A stretch of DNA of 7,053 nt from Candidatus Mnemosynella bozhongmuii (GTDB taxonomy: Archaea; Halobacteriota; Archaeoglobi; Mnemosynellales; Mnemosynellaceae): positions 1 through 7,053 of the forward strand of contig JACIWD010000058.1 in the NCBI GenBank assembly GCA_014361165.1. Direction: 5' to 3'. The notes under the pieces were generated by a model, which was given only the letters and a program-made list of their open reading frames with translations, did no database searches and had not been told where the DNA came from. Below, piece by piece: positions 1 through 5,930 of this stretch (its first letter is position 1; the number at the start of each line of letters is the position of its first letter). The position numbers and the translations under genes were made by a program.

Positions 1-1
1 C

Positions 2-439
2 TCATGCGGCGCCGACGCTCTTCTGGTTGTGGATTTGCCCTATGATCAGGCCGAGGATTACATTGAGATGACAGAGAGGAAAGGTGTGAAGAGAGTCTTT
101 CTGGCCGCTCCGAATACCTCGGAGGAGAGGCTGAGAAAAATTGATGAACTCTCCTCCTTCGTCTATCTGATATCTCTTTACGGAGTTACAGGGGCGAGGG
201 AGAAGATATCTCCGGTTGCATTCGACGCTCTCAGAAGAGCGAAGAAAATATGCAGAAAACCGGTTGCGGTTGGTTTCGGAATCTCAAAGGAGGAGCACGT
301 CAGAATGCTTCTCAGAGAGGGAGCTGACGGAATCGTTGTGGGAAGTGCAATAGTGAGAATCATAGGGGAAGAGGGAGAAAGGGCATCCCAAAGAATAGAG
401 GAAAAGCTCAGAGAGTTAAGAAGAGGTTTCGAGGGGTGA
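2..439 (+). CDS. trpA: Tryptophan synthase alpha subunit, C-terminal part (5' end outside window)
   Basis: TrpA cleaves indole-3-glycerol phosphate to indole and glyceraldehyde 3-phosphate and passes indole to TrpB; it is a cytoplasmic TIM-barrel protein. The open frame continues to the left edge, so the GTG at 29 is an internal valine and not a start. About 145 codons remain of a family length near 250, so the N-terminal catalytic Glu and Asp lie outside. Visible TrpA landmarks in order are GADALLVVDLPYD at the edge, the SLYGVTGAR segment (loop 6 region), PVAVGFGIS, and the phosphate-binding strand GADGIVVGSAIV. The stop is at 437-439. The 3' end overlaps the 3' end of trpF on the other strand by 24 bp. 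trpB is probably directly upstream, but that is inference. The identification is secure; only completeness is unknown. Confidence 0.95.
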   Translation, partial: SCGADALLVVDLPYDQAEDYIEMTERKGVKRVFLAAPNTSEERLRKIDELSSFVYLISLYGVTGAREKISPVAFDALRRAKKICRKPVAVGFGISKEEHVRMLLREGADGIVVGSAIVRIIGEEGERASQRIEEKLRELRRGFEG

Positions 440-1072
440 ATCAAACCTTGAGACCTCTTCTGAAAATCTCCTCACAAGCTCGGGATCTTTTCTCCCATCC
501 CTTTCAACTCCGCTCGACACATCAACTCCGAGAGGATTGACGAATTTCAGTATTTCTGAGACATTTTCCGGTGTGAGACCGCCTGCAATGAGAGCTTTGT
601 AGTGCCTCGCAAGTATCCGGCTCACCCTGTGGTCATGAATCTCTCCAGAGCCTTTTCCGGTGTCAAGAAGCACAAGATCAAGCTCATATTCATCTATTCT
701 TTCCGATATCACTTCTGCATCTCTCCACGGATCTTCGGAGAATTTCGGAATCTCGAAAGCCATCATGATATACACATCGAACTCTCTTCTGAGCTTCTCA
801 ACAACGACAGGATGGATTTCGGAGTGAATCTGAATGAACTCGGCCTGAGTCCTCTCTATTATTTCCCTCCATCCCTCAAATGTGTTTTCTGTTGAGACGA
901 CAAAAACAGGGATTTCAGAAGATTTTATGATTTTTCCGGCTTCTTCAAGAGAGATGCATCTCCTGGAATTGCTTTTAACCACAACTCCGGTGAAATCAGC
1001 GTATTTCTCGACTGTCCTCAGATCCTTTATGTTTCTCACTCCGCATATTTTAACAATTGTTTTTCTTACCAT
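416..1072 (-). CDS. trpF: Phosphoribosylanthranilate isomerase
   Basis: TrpF carries out the Amadori rearrangement of N-(5'-phosphoribosyl)anthranilate to CdRP, the third step of tryptophan synthesis. From the ATG at 1072 it has 218 residues, normal for this TIM-barrel family. The catalytic base Cys10 lies in VKICGVR and the catalytic acid Asp137 in LVLLDTGKGSGE; the phosphate-binding segments are LIAGGLTPENV (161-171) and VDVSSGVE (183-190). The frame extends to a GTG at 1087, but ATG 1072 is preferred because it has a GGAG four bases upstream and because KICG then sits near the N-terminus as in the family. The start overlaps the end of trpG by 7 bp (ATGGTAA), which suggests coupled translation. 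It is the last gene of trpD-E-G-F and converges on trpA. QIHSE (81-85) replaces the more usual QLHG, probably without effect. Confidence 0.96.
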   Translation of the reverse strand: MVRKTIVKICGVRNIKDLRTVEKYADFTGVVVKSNSRRCISLEEAGKIIKSSEIPVFVVSTENTFEGWREIIERTQAEFIQIHSEIHPVVVEKLRREFDVYIMMAFEIPKFSEDPWRDAEVISERIDEYELDLVLLDTGKGSGEIHDHRVSRILARHYKALIAGGLTPENVSEILKFVNPLGVDVSSGVERDGRKDPELVRRFSEEVSRFDSPLETSS

Positions 1073-1632
1073 AAATCTCCATTGCACAGTTCAACAAAGT
1101 TCTTTATAATTTTTACGCCCTCCTCTGTCATAACACTCTCGGGATGAAACTGAAGACCTTCTATGAACTTTCTTCTGTGCCTTATTCCCATTATGATCCC
1201 GTCCTCGGAAACTGCACTGACCTCAAAATCAGGAGGAACTCTGAGAACGCCGAGAGAGTGGTATCTTCCTGCTTTTATCGGATTTTTAACTCCCTTGAAA
1301 ATTGACTTTCCGTCATGGGTCACGATGCTCTCCTTTCCGTGCACCGGTCTCACTCTTCCGACAGATCCTCCGAATGCATGGGCTATTATCTGATGTCCGA
1401 GACACACTCCGAGAACAGGAAATCCAAGTTTCGCGATTTCCGGAGAATTCCCGACGTCTCTTCTGTTCTCCGGAGTTCCGGGACCGGGTGAAATTATTAT
1501 CCCGTCCGGTCTCTTTTTCCTCACCTCTTCAATGCTTATCGTATTTGGAACAACCTCAACGTCATCGAAATAAGATGCATAGTCTGCGAGATTCCAGACA
1601 AATGAGTCGCGATTGTCAACAAGAATAATCAT
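1066..1632 (-). CDS. trpG: Anthranilate synthase component II, glutamine amidotransferase subunit
   Basis: TrpG hydrolyses glutamine and channels ammonia to TrpE for anthranilate synthesis. It is a class I glutamine amidotransferase of 188 residues from the ATG at 1632. The oxyanion-loop region SPGPGTP is at 48-54, the nucleophile Cys77 is in GVCLGHQ, and the other triad residues are His163 and Glu165 in QFHPES. VHGK (97-100) and RYHSL (123-127) are typical of TrpG/PabA proteins. A TTG at 1641 would add three residues, but a G-rich stretch at about 1641-1646 spaces properly for ATG 1632 and would abut the TTG. The gene overlaps the end of trpE by 17 bp and the start of trpF by 7 bp. A dual role in folate synthesis as PabA is possible in principle, but the trpE neighbour makes the tryptophan role clear. 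Confidence 0.96.
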   Translation of the reverse strand: MIILVDNRDSFVWNLADYASYFDDVEVVPNTISIEEVRKKRPDGIIISPGPGTPENRRDVGNSPEIAKLGFPVLGVCLGHQIIAHAFGGSVGRVRPVHGKESIVTHDGKSIFKGVKNPIKAGRYHSLGVLRVPPDFEVSAVSEDGIIMGIRHRRKFIEGLQFHPESVMTEEGVKIIKNFVELCNGDLW

Positions 1633-2938
1633 TTCTTTCAACCCCCAGAACCCTCAAAACCGGTGCCATTTTCCTTTCAGTTTCGTAAAATTCCCTCTCG
1701 GGTAAAGAATCCGCAACTATTCCCGCTCCGGCTCTTACCCTGAGCACATCATCTATTTCCACCATCCTTATGGCTATTGCCATATCCACGTGGCCGCTGA
1801 GAGAGAAATACCCGACGCAACCACCATAAACTCTTCTTCTCGATCTCTCGAGCTCATCTATGATTTCCATGGCTCTTATTTTGGGTGCACCCGTGAGTGT
1901 TCCTGCCGGAAAGACAGCCTCTATTGCATCATACACTGTCATCCCATCTCTCAGCTCTCCAACAACCTCGCTCTCGATATGCTGAACATCGCTGTAACTG
2001 ACAACATCCATGAAGCTCGTAACCTTCACGCTTCCGGACTTGCAGACCTTTCTTATGTCATTCCTCGCAAGGTCCACAAGCATGATGTGCTCTGCTCTCT
2101 CCTTCTCATCGGAAAGAAGCCTCTCTCTGAGCCTTCTGTTCTCCTCCTCATTCCTTCCTCTCGGAGCTGTTCCCGCTATAGGATTCACCTTCATAAACCT
2201 TCCCTCAACCGATGCAAGGGTTTCGGGAGATGCTCCCAGAACCTTCTTTTTGAACTCGAAGAGAAACATGTAGGGACTCGGATTGACATCTCTGAGAGCG
2301 GAATAGATTTCAATCGGAGATGCCTCGCTCTCTATTTCATACTCTCGGGAGAGAACAACCTGAAAGACATCTCCGGCATAAACATGCTCCTTGGCTCTCT
2401 CAACCATTTCCATGAAATCCTCCTTTGGAGAATCGCACCTCAAAATTTCGGATGAGATCTCTCTCTTCTCTTCAACCTCCTCCCTTTTAGCTCTCTCAAC
2501 AATCCTTTCCGGATTGAGATCGGAATTACCATGGGTGCAGAAGAACAGCTCTCCTCTGAGATGATCGTAAACGAAGAAATGGGTGTAGAAACCGAAAAAT
2601 GATGGCTCCCTTATCTCGCCGTCAATGAAGCAGTGAACTGCATCGTAGCTGACATATCCTGCGTAACCTCCCTGAAATCTCTCTCCCGAGCATTCAAAAT
2701 CCGCTCTGAGCTCCTTCAGAGCTCTGAAAACATTCCTCTCCCTCGAAATCTTTCTTCCATCGACCCTCACTCCACCCTCATCAACCTCAACCGTGAACTC
2801 GGGAGAAAAAGAGATGTAGGTGAATCTCGCCTTCTTCTCGTGTTTTGTTCTTGATTCCAGCATGAAGGGACAGTCAAATTCTGAAACTGCGGAATAAAGC
2901 CTCAGAGGGTCGACTAACTCAAGTTTCTGGACGCGCAA
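1616..2938 (-). CDS. trpE: Anthranilate synthase component I (chorismate-binding subunit)
   Basis: TrpE converts chorismate and ammonia to anthranilate, the committed step, in complex with TrpG. From the preferred TTG at 2938 it has 440 residues, normal for the family. The N-terminal part carries MLES (26-29), matching the LLES feedback-inhibition motif, and NPSPYMF (219-225), which also lines the tryptophan site, so inhibition by tryptophan is likely retained. Catalytic landmarks are NPIAGTAPRGR (252-262), EHIMLVDLARND (283-294), HIESEV (320-325), FPAGTLTGAPK (343-353), YGGCVGYFS (371-379) and the C-terminal AGAGIVADS. The TTG is chosen because GGAGG (2946-2950) lies seven bases upstream. 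An ATG at 3004 would add 22 residues unlike the family, wholly inside trpD. The gene overlaps trpD by 25 bp and trpG by 17 bp, which points to coupled translation. Confidence 0.96.
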   Translation of the reverse strand: MRVQKLELVDPLRLYSAVSEFDCPFMLESRTKHEKKARFTYISFSPEFTVEVDEGGVRVDGRKISRERNVFRALKELRADFECSGERFQGGYAGYVSYDAVHCFIDGEIREPSFFGFYTHFFVYDHLRGELFFCTHGNSDLNPERIVERAKREEVEEKREISSEILRCDSPKEDFMEMVERAKEHVYAGDVFQVVLSREYEIESEASPIEIYSALRDVNPSPYMFLFEFKKKVLGASPETLASVEGRFMKVNPIAGTAPRGRNEEENRRLRERLLSDEKERAEHIMLVDLARNDIRKVCKSGSVKVTSFMDVVSYSDVQHIESEVVGELRDGMTVYDAIEAVFPAGTLTGAPKIRAMEIIDELERSRRRVYGGCVGYFSLSGHVDMAIAIRMVEIDDVLRVRAGAGIVADSLPEREFYETERKMAPVLRVLGVERNDYSC

Positions 2939-3891
2939 ACTATCTCCTCCAGCTTTCTGATTGCTCTTCCACTCTCTATGCACTCCTTCATGATTTCCGC
3001 ACATTCGGTGAGATCTCTGCCTTCAGCAGAGAACAGAGCCATTGCAGAGTTAATAAGGATGAAATTCAGATCCTCCTCCAAACCTCTTCCAGAAAGAGCT
3101 GCTCTCACCCTTGCTGCACTTTCCTGAGAAGAGGAACATGGAATGAGTTTTGATTCCCTCAGCCCGAAGTCTTCTGGAGATACCAGATATTTCTCAATTT
3201 CTCCATCCACCTCAGACACGAGCGTTTTTCCGCGGGGATTCACCTCATCAAGCGGATATCCGTGAACTATAACAGCTCTTCTCACTCCAAGCATCTGGAC
3301 AGCTTCCGAGACCCTGTCAACAAGTTCCTCTGAGCTGACGCCGATTAGCTGCCTTGAAGGACTTGCGGGATTGCAGAGAGGTCCGAGAATGTTGAATACC
3401 GTCTTTATTCCGAGAGCCTTTCTCACAGGCATGATTTTCCTGAGCTTTGCATGATATTTCGGCGCAAAAAGGAAGGTGAAGCCAGACCTCTCAATCATCA
3501 TTTTCGCCTCATCAGCATCAAGCTCAACCCTCATCCCGAGCTCTTTCAGAACATCTGCAGAGCCGCTTTTTGAGGTTACAGAAGAATTTCCATGCTTTGC
3601 AACCTTCTCAAAGCATGAAAGAAGGATTGCAGATGCTGTGCTCACATTTATCGTCCCGGCTCTGTCACCTCCTGTACCGCAGGTGTCGCATACATCTCCG
3701 AGATTGATTCTGGTGGAGAGCTCTCTCATGGCACTTGCAAAACCGGCGAGCTCTTCAGATGTTACCCCCTTTGTTTCCACTGCAGACAGGAAGGCGGCAA
3801 CTCTGATTTCATTCTCATTGAAGAGCTCCAGGAAGGCCTCTCTTGCCTCCTCAAAACTCAGATTTCTTCTGGTTACGACCTTCTCAAGCAT
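2914..3891 (-). CDS. trpD: Anthranilate phosphoribosyltransferase
   Basis: TrpD transfers phosphoribose from PRPP to anthranilate, the second step of the pathway. At 325 residues it is a normal stand-alone TrpD, with no TrpG or TrpC domain fused. The PRPP-binding GTGGD is at 72-76, followed by NVSTAS (82-87), the glycine-rich KHGNSSVTSKSGSADVL (99-115), the anthranilate-binding segment PVRKALG with Arg157, FNILGPLCNP, and the metal-binding acidic pair Asp215-Glu216 in HGYPLDEV. The start ATG at 3891 has GGTGG (3896-3900) four bases upstream. It is the first gene of the minus-strand trp unit, behind a TATA/BRE promoter and an inverted repeat. Its last 25 bp overlap the start of trpE. Confidence 0.96.
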   Translation of the reverse strand: MLEKVVTRRNLSFEEAREAFLELFNENEIRVAAFLSAVETKGVTSEELAGFASAMRELSTRINLGDVCDTCGTGGDRAGTINVSTASAILLSCFEKVAKHGNSSVTSKSGSADVLKELGMRVELDADEAKMMIERSGFTFLFAPKYHAKLRKIMPVRKALGIKTVFNILGPLCNPASPSRQLIGVSSEELVDRVSEAVQMLGVRRAVIVHGYPLDEVNPRGKTLVSEVDGEIEKYLVSPEDFGLRESKLIPCSSSQESAARVRAALSGRGLEEDLNFILINSAMALFSAEGRDLTECAEIMKECIESGRAIRKLEEIVCASRNLS

Positions 3892-3921
3892 GATACCACC
3901 ATGAACTTAAATTCTCTTTAT

Positions 3922-3937
3922 TGAACAATTTTGTTCA
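3922..3937. promoter_or_regulatory. 16-bp inverted repeat, candidate trp operator
   Basis: TGAACAATTTTGTTCA consists of two 7-bp arms, TGAACAA and TTGTTCA, around a 2-base centre. It lies between the trpD promoter and the trpD start codon, just downstream of the start site expected from the 3968-3975 TATA box, or across the start site if the weaker AT-rich box at 3944-3953 is used. A further TGAAC half-site occurs at 3902-3906. The 2-base loop would be too tight for a stable RNA hairpin, so a dimeric DNA-binding repressor is the better guess. The binding protein is unknown. Confidence 0.5.
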
Positions 3938-3962
3938 TTCAAGCAAAAATAAGTGGCATTTT

Positions 3963-3983
3963 GAATATATTTAAACCTTTCGG
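3963..3983 (-). promoter_or_regulatory. Promoter (BRE plus TATA box) of trpD-E-G-F
   Basis: Read on the minus strand, CCGAAAGG (BRE-like) is followed by TTTAAATATA. TTTAAATA at 3968-3975 matches the archaeal TATA consensus closely. Transcription would be expected to begin near 3944-3947, giving a leader of about 50 bases before trpD that contains the inverted repeat. A weaker alternative box, CTTATTTTT, lies at 3945-3953. Confidence 0.6.
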
Positions 3984-3989
3984 AAAAAA
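3984..3989 (-). terminator. Possible oligo-T terminator of the tRNA transcript
   Basis: On the minus strand there is a run of six T about 55 bases after the tRNA 3' end and just before the trp promoter. Oligo-T runs can terminate archaeal transcription without a hairpin. It is the only T run of that length between the tRNA and trpD, but six T is close to the minimum, so read-through into trpD is possible. Confidence 0.35.
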
Positions 3990-4044
3990 GACGCAACCCG
4001 AGCTCTCAAAGAAATGAGCGGTGAGAAAGGGAATGAGGGGCTTA

Positions 4045-4119
<75 letters not shown>

Positions 4120-4134
4120 GAAAGAAGAAATCCA

Positions 4135-4147
4135 GTTTATTTATAAC
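4135..4147 (-). promoter_or_regulatory. TATA box of the initiator tRNA gene
   Basis: On the minus strand the sequence reads GTTATAAATAAAC, with the TATA core TTATAAATA at 4138-4146. Its centre is about 23 bases before the first tRNA base, so transcription would start at or within a few bases of the mature 5' end and leave little or no 5' leader. Confidence 0.65.
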
Positions 4148-4193
4148 ACTTAACTCTCTTAAAAGCTTTTCCATCCAGGAATAATCTCACAAA

Positions 4194-4202
4194 CTTTTAT
4201 TT
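4194..4202 (+). promoter_or_regulatory. TATA-like box of the glyoxylate reductase gene
   Basis: CTTTTATTT is preceded by an A-rich BRE-like CACAAA. A start site about 25 bases downstream would fall near 4223, just ahead of the GAGGTGA ribosome binding site, giving a leader of roughly 16 bases. A perfect 10-bp palindrome (TTCTCGAGAA, 4208-4217) lies between this box and the expected start site. Confidence 0.45.
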
Positions 4203-4225
4203 CTCTGTTCTCGAGAATTAAAGCT

Positions 4226-4232
4226 GAGGTGA
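4226..4232 (+). promoter_or_regulatory. Ribosome binding site that fixes a TTG start
   Basis: GAGGTGA is a strong match to the anti-Shine-Dalgarno end of archaeal 16S rRNA and ends six bases before the TTG at 4239. No ATG or GTG in the same frame fits, so the TTG is taken as the start of the dehydrogenase gene. Confidence 0.75.
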
Positions 4233-4238
4233 ATCATA

Positions 4239-5249
4239 TTGCGAAAACCGAAGGTTTTTATCACAAGAGAGCTCTTCCCCGAGACGATTGAGAGGATTGA
4301 AGAGTTCTACGAGGTTGAACTCTGGGATAAATATCAGGAGCCCAGCTATGAGGAGCTTCTCGAGAGGTCGAAAGATGCAGATGCACTTCTAACCCTTGTG
4401 AGTGATAGAGTGGATTGCAATCTTCTTAAAAATGCGAAAAAGCTGAGAATTGTTGCCCAGTGTGCAGTTGGTTACAACAACATCGATGTCAACTGCGCGA
4501 CCTCTCTCGGAATTTATGTTACCAACACCCCCGGAGTTCTCACAGAAGCGACTGCAGAGCTGACCTGGGCTCTTCTGATGTGCGTCGCAAGGAGGATTGT
4601 TCAGGCGGATCACTTCGTGAGATTCGGAGAATGGTGGAGACTCAGAACTGCATGGCATCCCAGAATGTTCCTCGGAGCTGAGCTGAATGGCAAGACAATC
4701 GGCATCATAGGGTTCGGAAGAATCGGAAGAAAGGTTGGAGAATATGCAAGAGCATTTGAAATGAGAATTCTCTATCACGACATCGTGAGAAATGAGGAGG
4801 CTGAAAGAGAGCTCGGAGCCGAATTCAGAGAGCTTGATGAGCTTCTGAGGGAATCGGATTTCGTAACAATTCATGTTCCTCTGAATGAGAGCACCCGCCA
4901 CCTCATCTCGGAAAGGGAACTGAGGATGATGAAGAGAAGTGCAATTCTCGTGAACACCTCAAGAGGAGGAGTTGTTGACACCGGTGCTCTGGTGAGAGCT
5001 CTCAGAGAGAACTGGATTGCTGGCGCGGGTCTTGATGTCTTTGAGGAGGAACCTCTGCCCGAGAATCACGAGCTCACAGCATTCAAGAACGTGGTGCTTC
5101 TTCCACACATAGGAAGTGCAACCCATGAGACAAGAAGAGCGATGGCAAATCTCGCAGCCGAGAATCTGATAGCCTTTGCAAAGGGGGAGATTCCTCCAAC
5201 CCTCGTGAATGAGGATGTACTCAGAGTCAGATCTCCGGGATTCAGATAA
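4239..5249 (+). CDS. gyaR: D-2-hydroxyacid dehydrogenase, glyoxylate reductase type
   Basis: The 336-residue protein matches archaeal glyoxylate reductase over its whole length, as known from Pyrococcus and Thermococcus; it would reduce glyoxylate to glycolate, and perhaps hydroxypyruvate to glycerate. It starts with KPKVFITRE, has AVGYNNID and YVTNTPGVLTEATAEL before the cofactor domain, and GIIGFGRIG with Gly158, Gly160 and Gly163 in the Rossmann loop. The catalytic residues are Arg242 (NTSRGGVVD), Glu271 (DVFEEEP) and His290 (LPHIGSAT), and it ends with GEIPPTLVNEDV. Asp181 at the end of the second Rossmann strand (LYHD) points to NAD(H), because NADP-type relatives lack an acid there. No C-terminal ACT domain is present, so 3-phosphoglycerate dehydrogenase is less likely. 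The TTG start is supported by GAGGTGA. It is divergent from the tRNA and has its own promoter. Confidence 0.9.
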   Translation: MRKPKVFITRELFPETIERIEEFYEVELWDKYQEPSYEELLERSKDADALLTLVSDRVDCNLLKNAKKLRIVAQCAVGYNNIDVNCATSLGIYVTNTPGVLTEATAELTWALLMCVARRIVQADHFVRFGEWWRLRTAWHPRMFLGAELNGKTIGIIGFGRIGRKVGEYARAFEMRILYHDIVRNEEAERELGAEFRELDELLRESDFVTIHVPLNESTRHLISERELRMMKRSAILVNTSRGGVVDTGALVRALRENWIAGAGLDVFEEEPLPENHELTAFKNVVLLPHIGSATHETRRAMANLAAENLIAFAKGEIPPTLVNEDVLRVRSPGFR

Positions 5250-5260
5250 AATTATTTATC
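5248..5260 (+). promoter_or_regulatory. AT-rich promoter-like box before the flavoprotein gene
   Basis: AAAATTATTTATC begins at the stop codon of the dehydrogenase gene. A TATA box centred near 5255 would start transcription near 5280, just upstream of GGTGA (5285-5289) and the ATG at 5294. That would leave the upstream in-frame ATG at 5261 outside the transcript. Co-transcription with the preceding gene is also possible. Confidence 0.4.
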
Positions 5261-5293
5261 ATGAGGATTTCTCAGAAATTTATGGGTGAGCTC

Positions 5294-5881
5294 ATGAAGG
5301 TGCTTGGAATTTGTGGCTCTCCGAGAAAAGGAGGAAACACCGAGATCGCCCTCAGAGAGACGATGAAGGTCTTCGAAGAGCACGGAGTTGAAACCGAAAT
5401 TGTTCTTCTGTGCGACAAGGACATAAGATACTGCGTGCACTGCAACACATGTTTGAAGGACCCGTGTCCCATCCAGGATGATGTTCCCGAGATTCTCGAT
5501 AAAATGGTCTCCTCTGACGGAATTGTTCTCGCAACACCGGTTTATCATTCCGATATGACCGCACAGATGAAGGCTCTGCTTGACAGAACACTTCCGCTTA
5601 GAAGACAGGGCAGAAAGCTGAAGAACAAGATTGGAGGTGCCATAGCCGTTGCTCAGGCCCGAAACGGAGGTCAGGAGATAACCTGCTCTCAGCTCCACAA
5701 GTGGATGCTCTTCCAGGAGATGATCGTGGCGGTCGATCTCAACACAACTCACTTCGGAGGGACTGTCCGCGGTCACAGAATAGAGCTTGATGCAGCAAAA
5801 AATGACGAGGAAGGGCTGGAGACCTGCAGGAATCTTGCACTCAGAATGATCGAGCTCATGAAACTCACAGGCGTGAAGTAA
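5294..5881 (+). CDS. Iron-sulfur flavoprotein (Isf family)
   Basis: This is a 195-residue flavodoxin-fold protein of the NADPH-dependent FMN reductase superfamily. It starts KVLGICGSPRKGGNTE, whose SPRKGGNT (9-16) loop binds the FMN phosphate. The cysteines Cys47, Cys50, Cys53 and Cys58 form the compact C-x2-C-x2-C-x4-C motif of Isf proteins from Methanosarcina thermophila and Archaeoglobus, which hold a 4Fe-4S cluster near the FMN. TPVYHSDMTAQMKALLDR follows as in the family. The role is cytoplasmic electron transfer, possibly in oxygen or peroxide reduction; the partner cannot be told from sequence. The frame extends to ATG 5261 and ATG 5282, but ATG 5294 has GGTGA at 5285-5289 and puts the conserved MKVLGICGSPR at the true N-terminus. 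The upstream AT-rich box would also exclude ATG 5261. Confidence 0.88.
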   Translation: MKVLGICGSPRKGGNTEIALRETMKVFEEHGVETEIVLLCDKDIRYCVHCNTCLKDPCPIQDDVPEILDKMVSSDGIVLATPVYHSDMTAQMKALLDRTLPLRRQGRKLKNKIGGAIAVAQARNGGQEITCSQLHKWMLFQEMIVAVDLNTTHFGGTVRGHRIELDAAKNDEEGLETCRNLALRMIELMKLTGVK

Positions 5882-5886
5882 ATCCA

Positions 5887-5902
5887 AAAATTTTTATTTT
5901 TT
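5887..5902 (+). promoter_or_regulatory. AT-rich box between flavoprotein and cupin genes (promoter and/or terminator)
   Basis: The stretch contains five T, an A and then six T (5891-5902), only six bases or so past the flavoprotein stop. A TATA element centred near 5895 would start transcription near 5920, directly at the GGTGAG ribosome binding site of the cupin gene. The same T runs, read from upstream, could terminate the flavoprotein transcript. The two roles cannot be separated by inspection. Confidence 0.4.
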
Positions 5903-5930
5903 CCATTCCATTTTATTTCTGGTGAGATGC

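Noticed and set aside
1790..2455. 221-codon plus-strand reading frame
   Set aside because: It is antisense to trpE, shows no family motif and has no ribosome binding site; it results from the codon pattern of trpE.
2939..3004. ATG at 3004 as the trpE start
   Set aside because: The extra 22 residues are the out-of-frame reading of the trpD 3' end and do not resemble a TrpE N-terminus; the TTG at 2938 has a well-spaced GGAGG.
3918..3938. Tiny reading frame in the trpD leader (ATG, five sense codons, TAA, minus strand) as an attenuation leader peptide
   Set aside because: It has no tryptophan codon and no ribosome binding site, and it merely overlaps the inverted repeat; there are no alternative hairpins of attenuator type.
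4389..4901. 170-codon minus-strand reading frame
   Set aside because: Antisense to the Rossmann-domain part of the glyoxylate reductase gene, with no recognisable motif.
5252..5887. 211-codon minus-strand reading frame
   Set aside because: It is the exact antisense shadow of the iron-sulfur flavoprotein gene, whose cysteine and FMN motifs are unambiguous.
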